Assembly: GCF_013085345.1 (NCBI RefSeq)
Contig: NZ_JABFAJ010000011.1
Location: forward strand, 124,001-188,000
Reading direction: 5' to 3'
Source of the DNA: Isoptericola sediminis
Lineage (GTDB): Bacteria; Actinomycetota; Actinomycetes; Actinomycetales; Cellulomonadaceae
Length of the DNA: 64,000 nt
A program made the translations under genes and the position numbers. The notes beneath the pieces are model-generated. The model saw only the letters and a program-made list of their open reading frames with translations. It searched no databases and had not been told where the DNA came from. Positions 1 through 10,520 of this stretch are shown in pieces; the first letter of the stretch is position 1; every line of letters starts with the position of its first letter.

Positions 1-933
1 CAGTTCGAGGGCCAGACGAAGACGAAGCTCGGCAACACCGAGGCGAAGACCTTCGTCCAGCGCATCGTGCGGGAGCGCCTCACGGACTGGTTCGACGCGC
101 ACCCGAACGAGGGCCGCGACATCATCCGCAAGGCGATCTCCGCCTCCCAGGCGCGCATCGCCGCCCGCAAGGCGCGCGAGGCCACCCGCCGCAAGGGGAT
201 CCTCAGCTCCGGCGGCATGCCGGGCAAGCTGAAGGACTGCCAGTCGAACCGTCCCGACGAGTGCGAGATCTACATCGTGGAGGGTGACTCGGCCGGCGGT
301 TCGGCCGTGCGCGGCCGCGACCCGCACCACCAGGCGATCCTGCCCATCCGCGGCAAGATCCTCAACGTCGAGCGGGCGCGCCTGGACAAGGCCCTGTCGA
401 ACAACGAGGTCCAGGCGCTCATCACGGCGTTCGGCACCGGCATCGGCGAGGACTTCGACCTGGCCAAGCTGCGGTACCACAAGATCGTGCTCATGGCCGA
501 CGCCGACGTCGACGGCCAGCACATCTGCACCCTGCTGCTGACGCTGCTGTTCCGGTACATGCGCCCTCTCATCGAGCACGGGCACGTCTACCTGGCCCAG
601 CCGCCGCTCTACCGGCTCAAGTGGTCCAACGCCCCGCACGAGTACGTCTACTCCGACCGGGAGCGCGACGCGTTCCTCGAGCAGGGCGTGGCGGCCGGCA
701 AGCGGATCCCGAAGGACAACGGCATCCAGCGGTACAAGGGCCTCGGCGAGATGGACTACTCCGAGCTCTGGGACACCACGATGGACCCCGAGCACCGGAC
801 GTTGCTGCAGGTCACGATGGACGACGCGGCCGCGGCGGACGAGATCTTCTCGGTGCTCATGGGCGAGGACGTCGAGTCCCGCCGCAGCTTCATCCAGCGC
901 AACGCCAAGGACGTCCGGTTCCTCGACATCTGA
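1..933 (+). CDS. gyrB: DNA gyrase subunit B, C-terminal part (5' end outside window)
   Basis: GyrB supplies the ATPase and TOPRIM parts of the A2B2 enzyme that negatively supercoils DNA. The reading frame is open from base 1 and gives 310 residues up to the TGA, so the N-terminal ATPase domain lies upstream of the window. The TOPRIM domain is clear: the acidic EGDSAGGSA motif comes first and the metal-binding DADVDG motif follows about 75 residues later. The C-terminal [11 protein letters not shown] block, which contacts GyrA, is intact, and the end (FLDI) is typical. gyrA follows 97 bp downstream on the same strand, as in most actinobacteria. Identification is secure. Confidence 0.98.
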   Translation, partial: QFEGQTKTKLGNTEAKTFVQRIVRERLTDWFDAHPNEGRDIIRKAISASQARIAARKAREATRRKGILSSGGMPGKLKDCQSNRPDECEIYIVEGDSAGGSAVRGRDPHHQAILPIRGKILNVERARLDKALSNNEVQALITAFGTGIGEDFDLAKLRYHKIVLMADADVDGQHICTLLLTLLFRYMRPLIEHGHVYLAQPPLYRLKWSNAPHEYVYSDRERDAFLEQGVAAGKRIPKDNGIQRYKGLGEMDYSELWDTTMDPEHRTLLQVTMDDAAAADEIFSVLMGEDVESRRSFIQRNAKDVRFLDI

Positions 934-1030
934 GTCGACGACGGCACGTACAGGGCGACGTCTCGTCCTGTACATCGGGTGATCGAGGCAGGACCAGCGC
1001 CCCGGCGGCGCAGGAAGGAACAGATTCACG

Positions 1031-3663
<2,633 letters not shown>

Positions 3664-3664
<1 letters not shown>

Positions 3665-4689
3665 TGGTCAGCCAGAAGACGACGCCGAAGGCGGACACCT
3701 CCGCGACCGCACCGGTCGACAGCAGCGAGCCCACGAACGGGTCCGGGACGGCGAAGGAGTCGTCGTCCGCCACCGCCGCCGGGACGTCCGCGACCGCCCC
3801 GGGCGAGGCCGGCGAGACGACGGAGTCCTCGACGCCGAACGGTCGCAGCGAGTCCACGGCCGGGGCCGACCGCGCCGAGCCCGCCCAGCCGGCCACGCAC
3901 GGTCAGGCGGCCGACGAGGCCTCGACGTCGGCCACGCCGGCGTCGACGTCCGACCCGGCTCCGACGGCCGGCCGCCCGGCGTCGAGCTCGGACCGGCCAG
4001 CCGGCGGTCCCGCCGCCGAGACGTCCGACAAGAACGGTGCCGTCAAGGCCGCCGCGGTCGCCCTGGCCGCCGCGCGGACGGCGGCCAAGAAGGTCCAGTC
4101 CGCCGCGTCCGCCGCCTCGGCCGGGATGTCCACGTCCGGGTCGCACGACAGCAGCTCCACCGGGTCGTCCGCACCTCCCCCGCCGCCGAGCAGCACGTCC
4201 TCGGGACCCCGCCCGGAGATGCACTACTCGGCGGGTGGCGTCCACGGCACCGCGCAGCAGTCGCCGACCGCCGACGGGTCGCCGCAGACCGGCACGCAGC
4301 CGTCGGTCGCCGGGCCCGAGGGCCTCGGCAGCCCGCGTCGCGTCCGCCTGTCGGTGTCGAGGATCGACCCCTGGTCGATCATGAAGCTGGCGTTCCTGCT
4401 CTCCGTGGCCCTGGGGATCATGACCGTCGTCGCGACCGCCGTCGTCTGGTACTCGCTGAACTCGATCGGGACGTTCGCCACGATCCAGGAGTTCCTCATC
4501 TCGACGCTCGGGCCCCAGGCCGTCGACATCACCCAGATCGTCCAGTTCGAGCGCACGCTGTCCCTGGCGACCCTGATCGCCCTGGTCAACGTCGTCCTCT
4601 TCACGGCCATCGCGACCATCATGGCGATGCTGTACAACATCACCGCGGCCCTGGTCGGCGGTGTGCATCTCACCCTGACGGACGAGTGA
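3664..4689 (+). CDS. DUF3566 membrane protein with long disordered N-terminus
   Basis: This 341-residue protein has about 220 residues rich in Ala, Ser, Thr, Pro and Gly (probably disordered), followed by the conserved DUF3566 domain. That domain starts at RVRLSVSRIDPWSIMK and has two membrane segments near residues 239-262 and 302-330. It is the positional homologue of Mycobacterium tuberculosis Rv0007, next to gyrA. Its function is not established. The ATG shares its A with the gyrA stop (TGATG), pointing to translational coupling. The long low-complexity cytoplasmic tail varies between relatives and might be a protein-interaction arm; that is inference. Confidence 0.93.
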
Positions 4690-4742
4690 CGACCCGTCGC
4701 CACCGCGCGACGGACGTCACACCCGGCCGCCCCGGTTCCGGT

Positions 4743-4772
4743 TTGGGACCGGTGGGGCCGGTACGGTAATGT
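4743..4772 (+). promoter_or_regulatory. Possible promoter of the tRNA-Ile/DLW-39/tRNA-Ala unit
   Basis: A TTGGGA hexamer (4743-4748) is followed after 18 bp by TAATGT (4767-4772), close to actinobacterial SigA -35/-10 elements, about 37 bp before the mature 5' end of tRNA-Ile. It overlaps a GC-rich imperfect hairpin (about 4723-4761) that may end gyrase-operon transcription. Assigned by eye only. Confidence 0.4.
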
Positions 4773-4808
4773 TCCGTGCTGCACGCCCTCACCGAGGACG
4801 TGCTGCGA

Positions 4809-4882
4809 GGGGCTATAGCTCAGACGGTTAGAGCGCTTCCCTGATAAGGAAGAGGTCGGAGGTTCAAGTCCTCCTAGCCCCA
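4809..4882 (+). tRNA. ileT: tRNA-Ile (GAU)
   Basis: A complete cloverleaf can be drawn. The 7-bp acceptor stem pairs GGGGCTA with TAGCCCC, the anticodon loop is CTGATAA with anticodon GAT, and the T-arm contains GGTTCAAGTCC. The 3' CCA is not encoded (the DNA reads A, then CTCC). The position after gyrA and DUF3566 and before tRNA-Ala is the usual actinobacterial arrangement. Confidence 0.98.
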
Positions 4883-4908
4883 CTCCACGGTCGACGAGGA
4901 GGTCCGAA

Positions 4909-5028
4909 GTGAAGAAGATCGTCGTCGCCCTGCTGACCGCGACCGTCGGTTACGTCGTCTGGCGCCGCCTCTCGGAGGACGCCGCGGACCGGGACCTGTG
5001 GACCGAGGTCACCGACTCGCTCGACTGA
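4909..5028 (+). CDS. DLW-39 family micro-protein (39 aa)
   Basis: A 39-codon ORF starts at GTG 4909 after an AGGAGG-type Shine-Dalgarno (GACGAGGAGG) and ends at TGA 5026-5028. The product begins MKKIVVALLTATVGYVVWRR, a short hydrophobic segment with flanking basic residues, and continues with DRDLWTEVTDSLD, which contains the DLW signature. Length and motif match the actinobacterial DLW-39 family of small proteins. It lies between the tRNA-Ile and tRNA-Ala genes. The function is unknown; it may be a membrane-anchored peptide. Confidence 0.88.
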   Translation: MKKIVVALLTATVGYVVWRRLSEDAADRDLWTEVTDSLD

Positions 5029-5037
5029 CGACCCCCA

Positions 5038-5110
5038 GGGGCCATGGCGCAATTGGTAGCGCACCTGCTTTGCAAGCAGGGGGTTGGGGGTTCGAGTCCC
5101 CCTGGCTCCA
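5038..5110 (+). tRNA. alaT: tRNA-Ala (UGC)
   Basis: The acceptor stem pairs GGGGCCA with TGGCTCC and includes the G3-U70 wobble pair that defines tRNA-Ala identity. The anticodon loop reads CTTTGCAAG with anticodon TGC. The T-arm GGTTCGAGTCC is canonical. After the discriminator A the DNA reads CCC, so CCA is added after transcription. Confidence 0.98.
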
Positions 5111-5123
5111 CCCGCGAGACAGC

Positions 5124-5159
5124 ACGAGAGCCCCCGTCCTCGAGGACGGGGGCTCTCGT
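5124..5159. terminator. 36-bp perfect palindrome, bidirectional terminator
   Basis: Two 18-nt arms form a perfect inverted repeat centred on CTCGAG (outer ends ACGAGAG and CTCTCGT). It lies between tRNA-Ala (+) and the convergent cwsA-like gene (-), so it can stop transcription from both sides. There is no strong T-tract, as is usual in high-GC actinobacteria. Confidence 0.8.
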
Positions 5160-5182
5160 CGTCGTCGGGGATCAGCTGACGA

Positions 5183-6112
5183 CTACTCCTTCTTGTCCTC
5201 GGCGGGCGATGCCTGGCCCGCGGCGTTCTTCGCGTCCTCGGCAGCCTTCGTCGCCGACCCGGACTTCGGGGTGGACCCGGCGGGCTTGTCCGCCGACGAG
5301 CTGGCGCCCGCACCCGTCTTCGAAGTGGAGCCGGCGGTCTTGTCGGCCCCGGCCGCCGCCGCCGCACCGGACTTCTCGGCGGTCTCGCCGCTCGCCTCGG
5401 TCGTCTTCTGGCGGGACTTGGACGTCCGGGAGGCGGCCTTCTCGCGGGCCTCGGAGACGGCCTCCTTGCCCTTGGCGACGGCGGAGCCGGCGGCCTCGCC
5501 GACGGCCTCGGCCGCGTCACCGACCGCGTGGCGGGCGTCCCGCGCGACACCGTCGAAGTCCGGCGTCCGGGACTGCTCCCACGGCTCGGCCCACGGGTCG
5601 TTCTGCGGCTGGGCACGGCGGTAGAAGGCGTAGCCGACGGCCGCCAGAGCGCCGAGCACGACGGACCAGCCGACGGTCTTGCGCCGGCGGGACCGGCGCT
5701 GCGACTTGCGCGCCGACTTCTCGGCCGCCGCGGCGGCCTTCTTCGCGGCCTTGTTGGCCTGTTCCGCGGTGAGCGCCGCCTTGGCGGCCGCGGCGTTGAA
5801 CGCGGTCACGATCTGGGGGAGATACTCGTCGACGATCTTGTCGTGCGTCTTGTCGACGAGCGGTGCGGCCTTGCCGGCCGCTTCCTCCACGCGGGGTGCG
5901 GCAGCCTGGACGCTGTCGTACCACGCCTTCTCCGCGCGTGGCCTGAGCCACTCGACGAAGGCGTCGTAGCGCGGCCCGGCCCAGTCCTTGGCCTGACCTG
6001 CGGCGTCCTTGGCGCTGCCCGCGGCACGGGTGCCCGCGCCGTACAGCGCGGCCGTGACCTCCGCGGTGGAGTCCTTCACCTTGGCGGGGTCGATCTTGGG
6101 AGTCTGCACCAT
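5183..6112 (-). CDS. Single-pass membrane protein in the cwsA position
   Basis: The 309-residue product has an Ala/Lys-rich helical N-terminal region (about 1-145), a very basic stretch (SQRRSRRRK), one membrane helix near 147-163 and then the motif [11 protein letters not shown] long Ala/Ser/Lys-rich tail follows. The start chosen is ATG 6112 ([11 protein letters not shown]); the upstream open frame lacks family-like sequence and runs into the ppiA region. Gene order matches M. tuberculosis, where cwsA (Rv0008c) lies between the tRNAs and ppiA. CwsA helps localise the cell-wall machinery with CrgA and Wag31. Sequence similarity to CwsA cannot be judged here, so equivalence is inferred from synteny and topology. 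Confidence 0.75.
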   Translation of the reverse strand: MVQTPKIDPAKVKDSTAEVTAALYGAGTRAAGSAKDAAGQAKDWAGPRYDAFVEWLRPRAEKAWYDSVQAAAPRVEEAAGKAAPLVDKTHDKIVDEYLPQIVTAFNAAAAKAALTAEQANKAAKKAAAAAEKSARKSQRRSRRRKTVGWSVVLGALAAVGYAFYRRAQPQNDPWAEPWEQSRTPDFDGVARDARHAVGDAAEAVGEAAGSAVAKGKEAVSEAREKAASRTSKSRQKTTEASGETAEKSGAAAAAGADKTAGSTSKTGAGASSSADKPAGSTPKSGSATKAAEDAKNAAGQASPAEDKKE

Positions 6113-6200
6113 GGCCCCACTCTGCCACCCCTGGTACAAGGGCGCAGCGTCACACGCCAGGTGCCTCGCCCGTTCCCCGGGTGGTGACATGATGGGTGCC

Positions 6201-6740
6201 ATGTTCGCAACCCTCCACACCACCGCTGGTGACATCCGCCTCGAGCTGTTCCCGAACCACGCGCCGAAGACCGTCGCGAACTTCGTCGGTCTGGCCCGCG
6301 GGACGACGCCGTGGACCGACCCGCGGACCGGCGCCGAGCGCAACGAGCCGCTGTACGACGGCGTGATCTTCCACCGCGTCATCGAGAACTTCATGATCCA
6401 GGGCGGGGACCCGCTCGGCACCGGTACGGGCGGTCCGGGCTACACCTTCGACGACGAGATCCACCCGGAGCTCTCGTTCGACCGCAAGTACCTGCTGGCG
6501 ATGGCCAACGCCGGCAAGCGCCGCAACCCGGTGACCGGTGCGGCCGAGGGGACCAACGGGTCCCAGTTCTTCATCACGACCGCCGAGACGCCGTGGCTGA
6601 ACGGCAAGCACACGATCTTCGGCGAGGTGGCCGACGACGCGTCCCGCGCCGTGGTGGACGCCGTCAACACCACCCAGACGCGACCGGGTGACCGTCCTGT
6701 CGAGGACGTCGTCATCCAGAGCGTGACGATCGAGGACTGA
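6201..6740 (+). CDS. ppiA: Cyclophilin-type peptidyl-prolyl cis-trans isomerase
   Basis: The 179-residue cyclophilin fold is complete. It contains [15 protein letters not shown], where the Arg is catalytic, NGSQFFITT, and [11 protein letters not shown]. There is no signal peptide, so it should act in the cytoplasm as a folding catalyst. The start is taken at ATG 6201 ([10 protein letters not shown]), where homology begins; ATG codons just upstream (about 6189) are alternatives. The gene is divergent from the cwsA-like gene, with 88 bp between them, and 11 bp upstream of the rhomboid gene, so the two + strand genes probably form an operon. The order matches Rv0009 (ppiA) in mycobacteria. Confidence 0.95.
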   Translation: MFATLHTTAGDIRLELFPNHAPKTVANFVGLARGTTPWTDPRTGAERNEPLYDGVIFHRVIENFMIQGGDPLGTGTGGPGYTFDDEIHPELSFDRKYLLAMANAGKRRNPVTGAAEGTNGSQFFITTAETPWLNGKHTIFGEVADDASRAVVDAVNTTQTRPGDRPVEDVVIQSVTIED

Positions 6741-6751
6741 AGGACCCGACC

Positions 6752-7642
6752 ATCAGCACCCCGCCGCTCCCGCCGTCGGGTCCGCCGACGGACGCGCCTC
6801 CCGTCTGCCCGCGCCACCCGGACCGCGTCTCCTACGTGCGCTGCCAGCGGTGCGGCCGTCCGGCGTGCCCCGAGTGCCAGCGGCCGGCCGCCGTCGGCGT
6901 GCAGTGCGTCGACTGCGTGGCCGAGGCGCAGCGGAACACGCGCAGCGCCCGCACCGTGTTCGGCGGGACGGCGCGGGGAGGTCGCCCGGTCGTCACCCTG
7001 ACGATCATCGGCCTGTGCGCGGTGAGCTGGATCCTCCAGCTCGCCACCGGGGGCGCCTGGACCCAGCAGTGGGCGTTCTCGCCCGCGATCGGTCAGGTCG
7101 AGCCCTGGCGTTTCCTCACGGCCGCGTTCCTGCACTCGACGACCCCGCTGCACATCCTGTTCAACATGTACGCGCTGTGGCTGGTGGGGCCGTTCCTGGA
7201 GCAGGCGTTCGGGCGCGCCCGGTTCATCGCGCTCTACGTGCTGGCCGCGGTCGGCGGCCAGGTCGGGGTGCTGCTGCTCGCCGACCCTCTGCAGGAGAGC
7301 TGGTACGTCGGTGTGGTCGGCGCCTCCGGAGCCGTCTTCGGCCTCTTCGGCGCCATCATCCCGGTGCTGCGACGGCTCGGTCGCAACGCGGGACAGATCG
7401 TCGTGCTGATCGCCATCAACATGGCGCTGCCGCTGTGGCTGCCCAACATCGCCTGGCAGGCGCACGTGGGCGGGCTCGTGGTCGGCCTCGCCCTCGGAGC
7501 CGGTTTCGCGCTCGCTCCCCGGGAGCGGCAGCGACTGGTGGGCTGGGCGCTGCCGACCGCGGTCGGTGTGCTCCTGGTCGCGGCGGCGGTGTGGAAGTAC
7601 TCGACGGTGCCGACCGCAGCGGGAGTGCTGGGGCTGTTCTGA
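6752..7642 (+). CDS. Rhomboid family intramembrane serine protease with N-terminal zinc ribbon; apparent ATC start
   Basis: The product has a Cys/His-rich N-terminus (CPRHPDRVSYVRCQRCGRP, then CPEC and CVDC), which is likely a B-box-type zinc ribbon, followed by six or seven membrane helices. The catalytic Ser lies in GASGAVFGLFGA and the His in WQAHVGG. It would cleave membrane protein substrates within the bilayer. The first ordinary in-frame start is GTG 6836, but that would cut off the first Cys and His of the ribbon. An in-frame ATC at 6752, 7 nt after AGGA, restores a typical STPP-type N-terminus of this family (296 residues). The ATC start is inferred; the protease identity is secure. 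Confidence 0.85.
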   Translation: MSTPPLPPSGPPTDAPPVCPRHPDRVSYVRCQRCGRPACPECQRPAAVGVQCVDCVAEAQRNTRSARTVFGGTARGGRPVVTLTIIGLCAVSWILQLATGGAWTQQWAFSPAIGQVEPWRFLTAAFLHSTTPLHILFNMYALWLVGPFLEQAFGRARFIALYVLAAVGGQVGVLLLADPLQESWYVGVVGASGAVFGLFGAIIPVLRRLGRNAGQIVVLIAINMALPLWLPNIAWQAHVGGLVVGLALGAGFALAPRERQRLVGWALPTAVGVLLVAAAVWKYSTVPTAAGVLGLF

Positions 7643-7667
7643 GCGCGGGCCCCGGCGGGGCCCGCGC
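7643..7667 (+). terminator. GC-rich hairpin after rhomboid gene
   Basis: GCGCGGGCCCC and its exact complement are separated by a GGC loop, starting at the base after the rhomboid stop. The 11-bp perfect stem lies between convergent genes. Confidence 0.7.
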
Positions 7668-7689
7668 GCCGTCGTCCCCAGGGATATGC

Positions 7690-7720
7690 ACAGGTGTGGA
7701 ATCACACCGGTGTCACCTGT
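7690..7720. repeat. Nested inverted repeat between rhomboid and crgA
   Basis: ACAGGTG (7690-7696) and CACCTGT (7714-7720) form an outer inverted repeat. Inside it, GTGTG (7694-7698) and CACAC (7703-7707) pair around a GAAT loop. The element lies between two convergent genes, 10 bp past the crgA stop, so it may be the crgA terminator or a protein-binding site. Confidence 0.45.
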
Positions 7721-7729
7721 ACAGCAGCG

Positions 7730-7987
7730 TCACTTCCACCTGGTCGTCAGCGAGAAGCCGGCGATGATGAGCGCGAAGCCGACGAGCAGGTTCCAGTTCC
7801 CCAGGGCGGGGACCGGCAGGCCGAGGCCCTGGCTCGTGAGGTAGTAGGTGACGATCCAGGCGAGTCCGGCGACCATGAGGGTCAGCATCGTCGGGACGAG
7901 CCAGCGCGGGTTGGCCGAGGCCTTGTGCGGCAGCGACGACTCCGAGGCGTCGGACTTCTTGCGGGGCTTCTCGGACTTCTCGGGCAC
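7730..7987 (-). CDS. crgA: Cell division protein CrgA
   Basis: The 85-residue protein has a charged N-terminus (MPEKSEKPRKK) and two membrane helices (about 33-50 and 63-80) with the conserved NPRWLVPTMLTLMVAGL and GNWNLLVGFALIIAGFSLTTRWK segments of CrgA. CrgA is an actinobacterial septal membrane protein that interacts with FtsZ, FtsI and, in mycobacteria, CwsA. The start is GTG 7987. The position next to DUF881 and the pabA/kinase block is conserved across the phylum. It is divergent from the DUF881 gene, with 129 bp between them for both promoters. Confidence 0.96.
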   Translation of the reverse strand: MPEKSEKPRKKSDASESSLPHKASANPRWLVPTMLTLMVAGLAWIVTYYLTSQGLGLPVPALGNWNLLVGFALIIAGFSLTTRWK

Positions 7988-8116
7988 GGATCGGCTCCTG
8001 TCAGGACGATGGTGCGACGTCCGGGACGAGATCCCGGCACGCCGACGACGGTTCGTCGTCTAGCGTAGTGGTCAGCAGCACCGCTCCGGGCACGATCATG
8101 ACGAAGGGGGCCCACC

Positions 8117-8848
8117 GTGTCACCACGCATCCGCTCGGGGATCACCGTCGCGGTGGTCCTGGCGCTGTCGGGCGTGCTCTTCACGGTCAGCGCACAGCTC
8201 AGCCGCGGTGGCGAGAGCCGGCACGCCGAGGATCTCTCCGCCGTCGTCGCCGAGGAGTCCGACCGTGTCGCCGCCCTGAGCGACGAGGTCGCCGCGCTGG
8301 ACGCGCAGATCCAGGAGCTCAGCTCGTCCGTGTCGGGGGACGTCCCGCGTCGTCCCGCCGAGCTGCGGGCCGAGGAAGGCGTCGTCTCCGGCGCCTGGCC
8401 CGTCGAGGGTCCGGGGATGCGGGTCAGCCTGGAGGATGCGCCGTCGTCGTCGTTGTCCATCGAGAACGTCACGGCCGACGACCTCGTGGTGCACCAGCAG
8501 GACGTCCAGCACGTCATCAACGCCCTGTGGGCCGGCGGCGCCGAGGCGATGACGCTGCAGGGCGAACGGGTGACGCCGACCAGCGCCTTCCGGTGCTCGG
8601 GGAACATCATGCTGCTGCACGGCAAGGTGTTCTCCCCGCCGTACGTGGTCGAGGCCGTCGGGGACCCCGACCGGCTCCAGGCGGCGCTCGACTCCTCCCC
8701 CGGCGTCGCCATCTACCGTGACTACGTGGACTGGATCGATCTCGGGTACGCCGCCGACCCCGTCGAGAACATCGAGGTGCCGGCGGCGTCCGGTGGCCAG
8801 GACCTCGAGTTCGCCGGTGTGCCCGACGGAACGGACGTCTTCTCGTGA
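8117..8848 (+). CDS. DUF881 family membrane-anchored protein
   Basis: The 243-residue protein has one N-terminal membrane helix (about 8-27), a coiled-coil-like segment (HAEDLSAVVAEESDRVAAL onward) and the extracellular DUF881 domain. Conserved signatures include NVTADDLVVHQQDVQHVINALWAGGAEAM and FRCSGNIMLLHG. The family occurs beside crgA in actinobacteria (Rv0012 in M. tuberculosis) and its biochemical role is unsettled; a link to division or the cell envelope is inferred from position. The start is GTG 8117, preceded by an AAGGGGG Shine-Dalgarno. The stop overlaps the sortase start (GTGA, 8845-8848). Confidence 0.92.
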   Translation: MSPRIRSGITVAVVLALSGVLFTVSAQLSRGGESRHAEDLSAVVAEESDRVAALSDEVAALDAQIQELSSSVSGDVPRRPAELRAEEGVVSGAWPVEGPGMRVSLEDAPSSSLSIENVTADDLVVHQQDVQHVINALWAGGAEAMTLQGERVTPTSAFRCSGNIMLLHGKVFSPPYVVEAVGDPDRLQAALDSSPGVAIYRDYVDWIDLGYAADPVENIEVPAASGGQDLEFAGVPDGTDVFS

Positions 8849-9666
8849 GGCACGCGTCCGGGGTCGAGGCCGGGCGCCGCGGCGGCGCGTTCAGCACCCT
8901 GATCGGCGTCTTCGGCGAGCTCCTGATCACCGCCGGGGTCGTCCTCGGACTGTTCGTCGTGTGGCAGCTCTGGTGGACGGACGTCCAGGCGGAGCGCATC
9001 CACAGCGAGGTGCTCGCCGAGCTCGACTGGCCCGAGCCGCCGGCGGCCGAGGTGCCGTCCGGCACCACCGCTGCCGAGGGCCCGGCGGTCGCCTCCGAGC
9101 ACCGTGGCGAGCCGCCCGCCGCCGACGAGGCGGCGTTCGCCGAGGTGTTCGCGCAGTTCTACGTGCCACGGTTCGGCACCGACTACGTCGAGCCGATCGC
9201 CGAGGGCATCGACAAGGCCACCGTGCTCGACCGGCTCGGGATCGGTCACTACCCGGACAGCGCCAACCCGGGTGAGCTCGGCAACTTCGCGATGGCGGGC
9301 CACCGCACCACCTACGGACGCCCCTTCCACCAGATCGCCGATCTCCGGGAGGGTGACGCCCTCGTGGTGCGGACCCGGGACACCTGGTACGTCTACAAGA
9401 TGACCTCGTCGCAGATCGTCTGGCCGAACCAGGTCGAGGTCGTCTCCCCGGTCCCCGGCGTGCGGCCGGGCGAACCGTTGCCCGAGCTGACCCAGCGCTT
9501 CCTCACGATGACGGCGTGCCACCCGATGTACTCGGCGGCGCAGCGCTACGTCGTGCACGGCGAGCTGGACTACTGGGCGCCGGTGGACGAGGGGGTCCCG
9601 GCGGAGCTCCTCGACGCCGGGGTCGAGATCCAGGCCCTGGCCGACGACGACGCGGGGGTGAGATGA
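8845..9666 (+). CDS. Class E sortase
   Basis: Sortases attach surface proteins covalently to peptidoglycan. This 273-residue protein has a membrane helix at about 15-42, an Ala/Pro/Glu-rich linker and a sortase barrel. The catalytic residues are visible: His153 (AMAGHRTT), Cys225 (TMTACHP) and Arg234 (AAQRYVV). The Cys context and gene neighbourhood fit class E (SrtE) enzymes, which in Streptomyces favour LAxTG signals. No LPxTG or LAxTG substrate was noticed in this window. The start GTG 8845 overlaps the DUF881 stop, and the stop overlaps the next gene as ATGA, so translation is coupled. Confidence 0.94.
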   Translation: MRHASGVEAGRRGGAFSTLIGVFGELLITAGVVLGLFVVWQLWWTDVQAERIHSEVLAELDWPEPPAAEVPSGTTAAEGPAVASEHRGEPPAADEAAFAEVFAQFYVPRFGTDYVEPIAEGIDKATVLDRLGIGHYPDSANPGELGNFAMAGHRTTYGRPFHQIADLREGDALVVRTRDTWYVYKMTSSQIVWPNQVEVVSPVPGVRPGEPLPELTQRFLTMTACHPMYSAAQRYVVHGELDYWAPVDEGVPAELLDAGVEIQALADDDAGVR

Positions 9667-9833
9667 TGTACGGCCTGTTGTGGCGCGCCCTGCCCGGTCC
9701 GGCCTGGTTCCGGGCGCTCCTGCTCCTGGCGCTCTTCGTCGCGGCCGTCTGGGTCTGCTTCGAGTGGGTCTTCCCCTGGTTCTCCGAGTACGTCCCCATC
9801 AACGACAACACCGTCGAGGCGCACGCACCATGA
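9663..9833 (+). CDS. Small single-pass membrane protein (56 aa)
   Basis: The ORF starts at ATG 9663, overlapping the sortase stop (ATGA 9663-9666), and ends in an ATGA overlap with pabA at 9830-9833. The peptide begins MMYGLLWRALPGPAWFRA, has one membrane helix (ALLLLALFVAAVWVCFEWVF) and ends in a short acidic tail. A protein of this size and shape commonly sits between sortase E and pabA in Micrococcales. It may assist the sortase or be a membrane adaptor; the function is unknown. Both 4-nt overlaps support it as a real coding gene. Confidence 0.85.
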   Translation: MMYGLLWRALPGPAWFRALLLLALFVAAVWVCFEWVFPWFSEYVPINDNTVEAHAP

Positions 9834-10483
9834 CCTCCATCCTCGTCGTGGACAACTACGACTCCTTCGTCTACACGATCGTCGGCTACCTGGATCAGCT
9901 CGGCGCGCGTACCACCGTGGTCCGCAACGACGCCGTGCCCGAGCCGGACGCCGACGGGCGCTACCGCACCGAGGACGGCACAGCGTTCGACGGCGTGCTG
10001 ATCTCCCCCGGGCCGGGAACGCCGAAGCAGGCGGGGGCCTCCGAGGACGTCATCCGGGCCTGCGCCCGCTCCACGACGCCGATGCTGGGCGTCTGCCTCG
10101 GGCACCAGGCCCTCGCCGAGGTCTACGGCGCCACGGTCTCCCACGCGCCCGAGCTCATGCACGGCAAGACCAGCGAGGTCGAGCACCGGGGAGTCGGCGT
10201 GCTGGCCGGCCTGGGTTCGCCCTTCACGGCGACGCGGTACCACTCCCTCGCCGTCGAGCCGCACACGGTGCCGGCCGAGCTCGAGGTCACGGGGGCGACC
10301 GCCAGCGGGGTCGTCATGGGACTCCAGCACCGCGAGCTGCCGCTGCACGGGGTGCAGTTCCACCCGGAGTCGGTGCTGACCGAGGGTGGTCACCGGCTCC
10401 TCGCCAACTGGCTGGCCGTGTGCGGCGACGCCGGTGCCGTGGAGCGGTCGGCCGGCATGGCACCGCTCGTGCACGCCGCCTGA
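9830..10483 (+). CDS. pabA: Glutamine amidotransferase, anthranilate/aminodeoxychorismate synthase component II
   Basis: This class I glutamine amidotransferase (217 residues) provides ammonia from glutamine to a chorismate-using partner. The triad is visible: Cys89 in GVCLGHQA, and His178 and Glu180 in GVQFHPES. The N-terminus ILVVDNYDSFVY is typical of TrpG/PabA. No component I gene lies in the window, so pabA (folate), trpG (tryptophan) or a dual role cannot be separated; the M. tuberculosis equivalent (Rv0013) is called trpG. The gene is the last of the DUF881-sortase-small membrane protein-pabA overlapping set and converges on pknB. Confidence 0.93.
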   Translation: MTSILVVDNYDSFVYTIVGYLDQLGARTTVVRNDAVPEPDADGRYRTEDGTAFDGVLISPGPGTPKQAGASEDVIRACARSTTPMLGVCLGHQALAEVYGATVSHAPELMHGKTSEVEHRGVGVLAGLGSPFTATRYHSLAVEPHTVPAELEVTGATASGVVMGLQHRELPLHGVQFHPESVLTEGGHRLLANWLAVCGDAGAVERSAGMAPLVHAA

Positions 10484-10520
10484 TCAGCCCACGGGCCGGC
10501 CGGGCCAGGACTCTGCGCGC

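Noticed and set aside
4809-5110. Part of an rRNA operon spacer
   Set aside because: The tRNA-Ile/tRNA-Ala pair resembles a 16S-23S spacer, but no rRNA sequence flanks it. Here a small protein gene separates the tRNAs beside gyrA, as in other actinobacteria.
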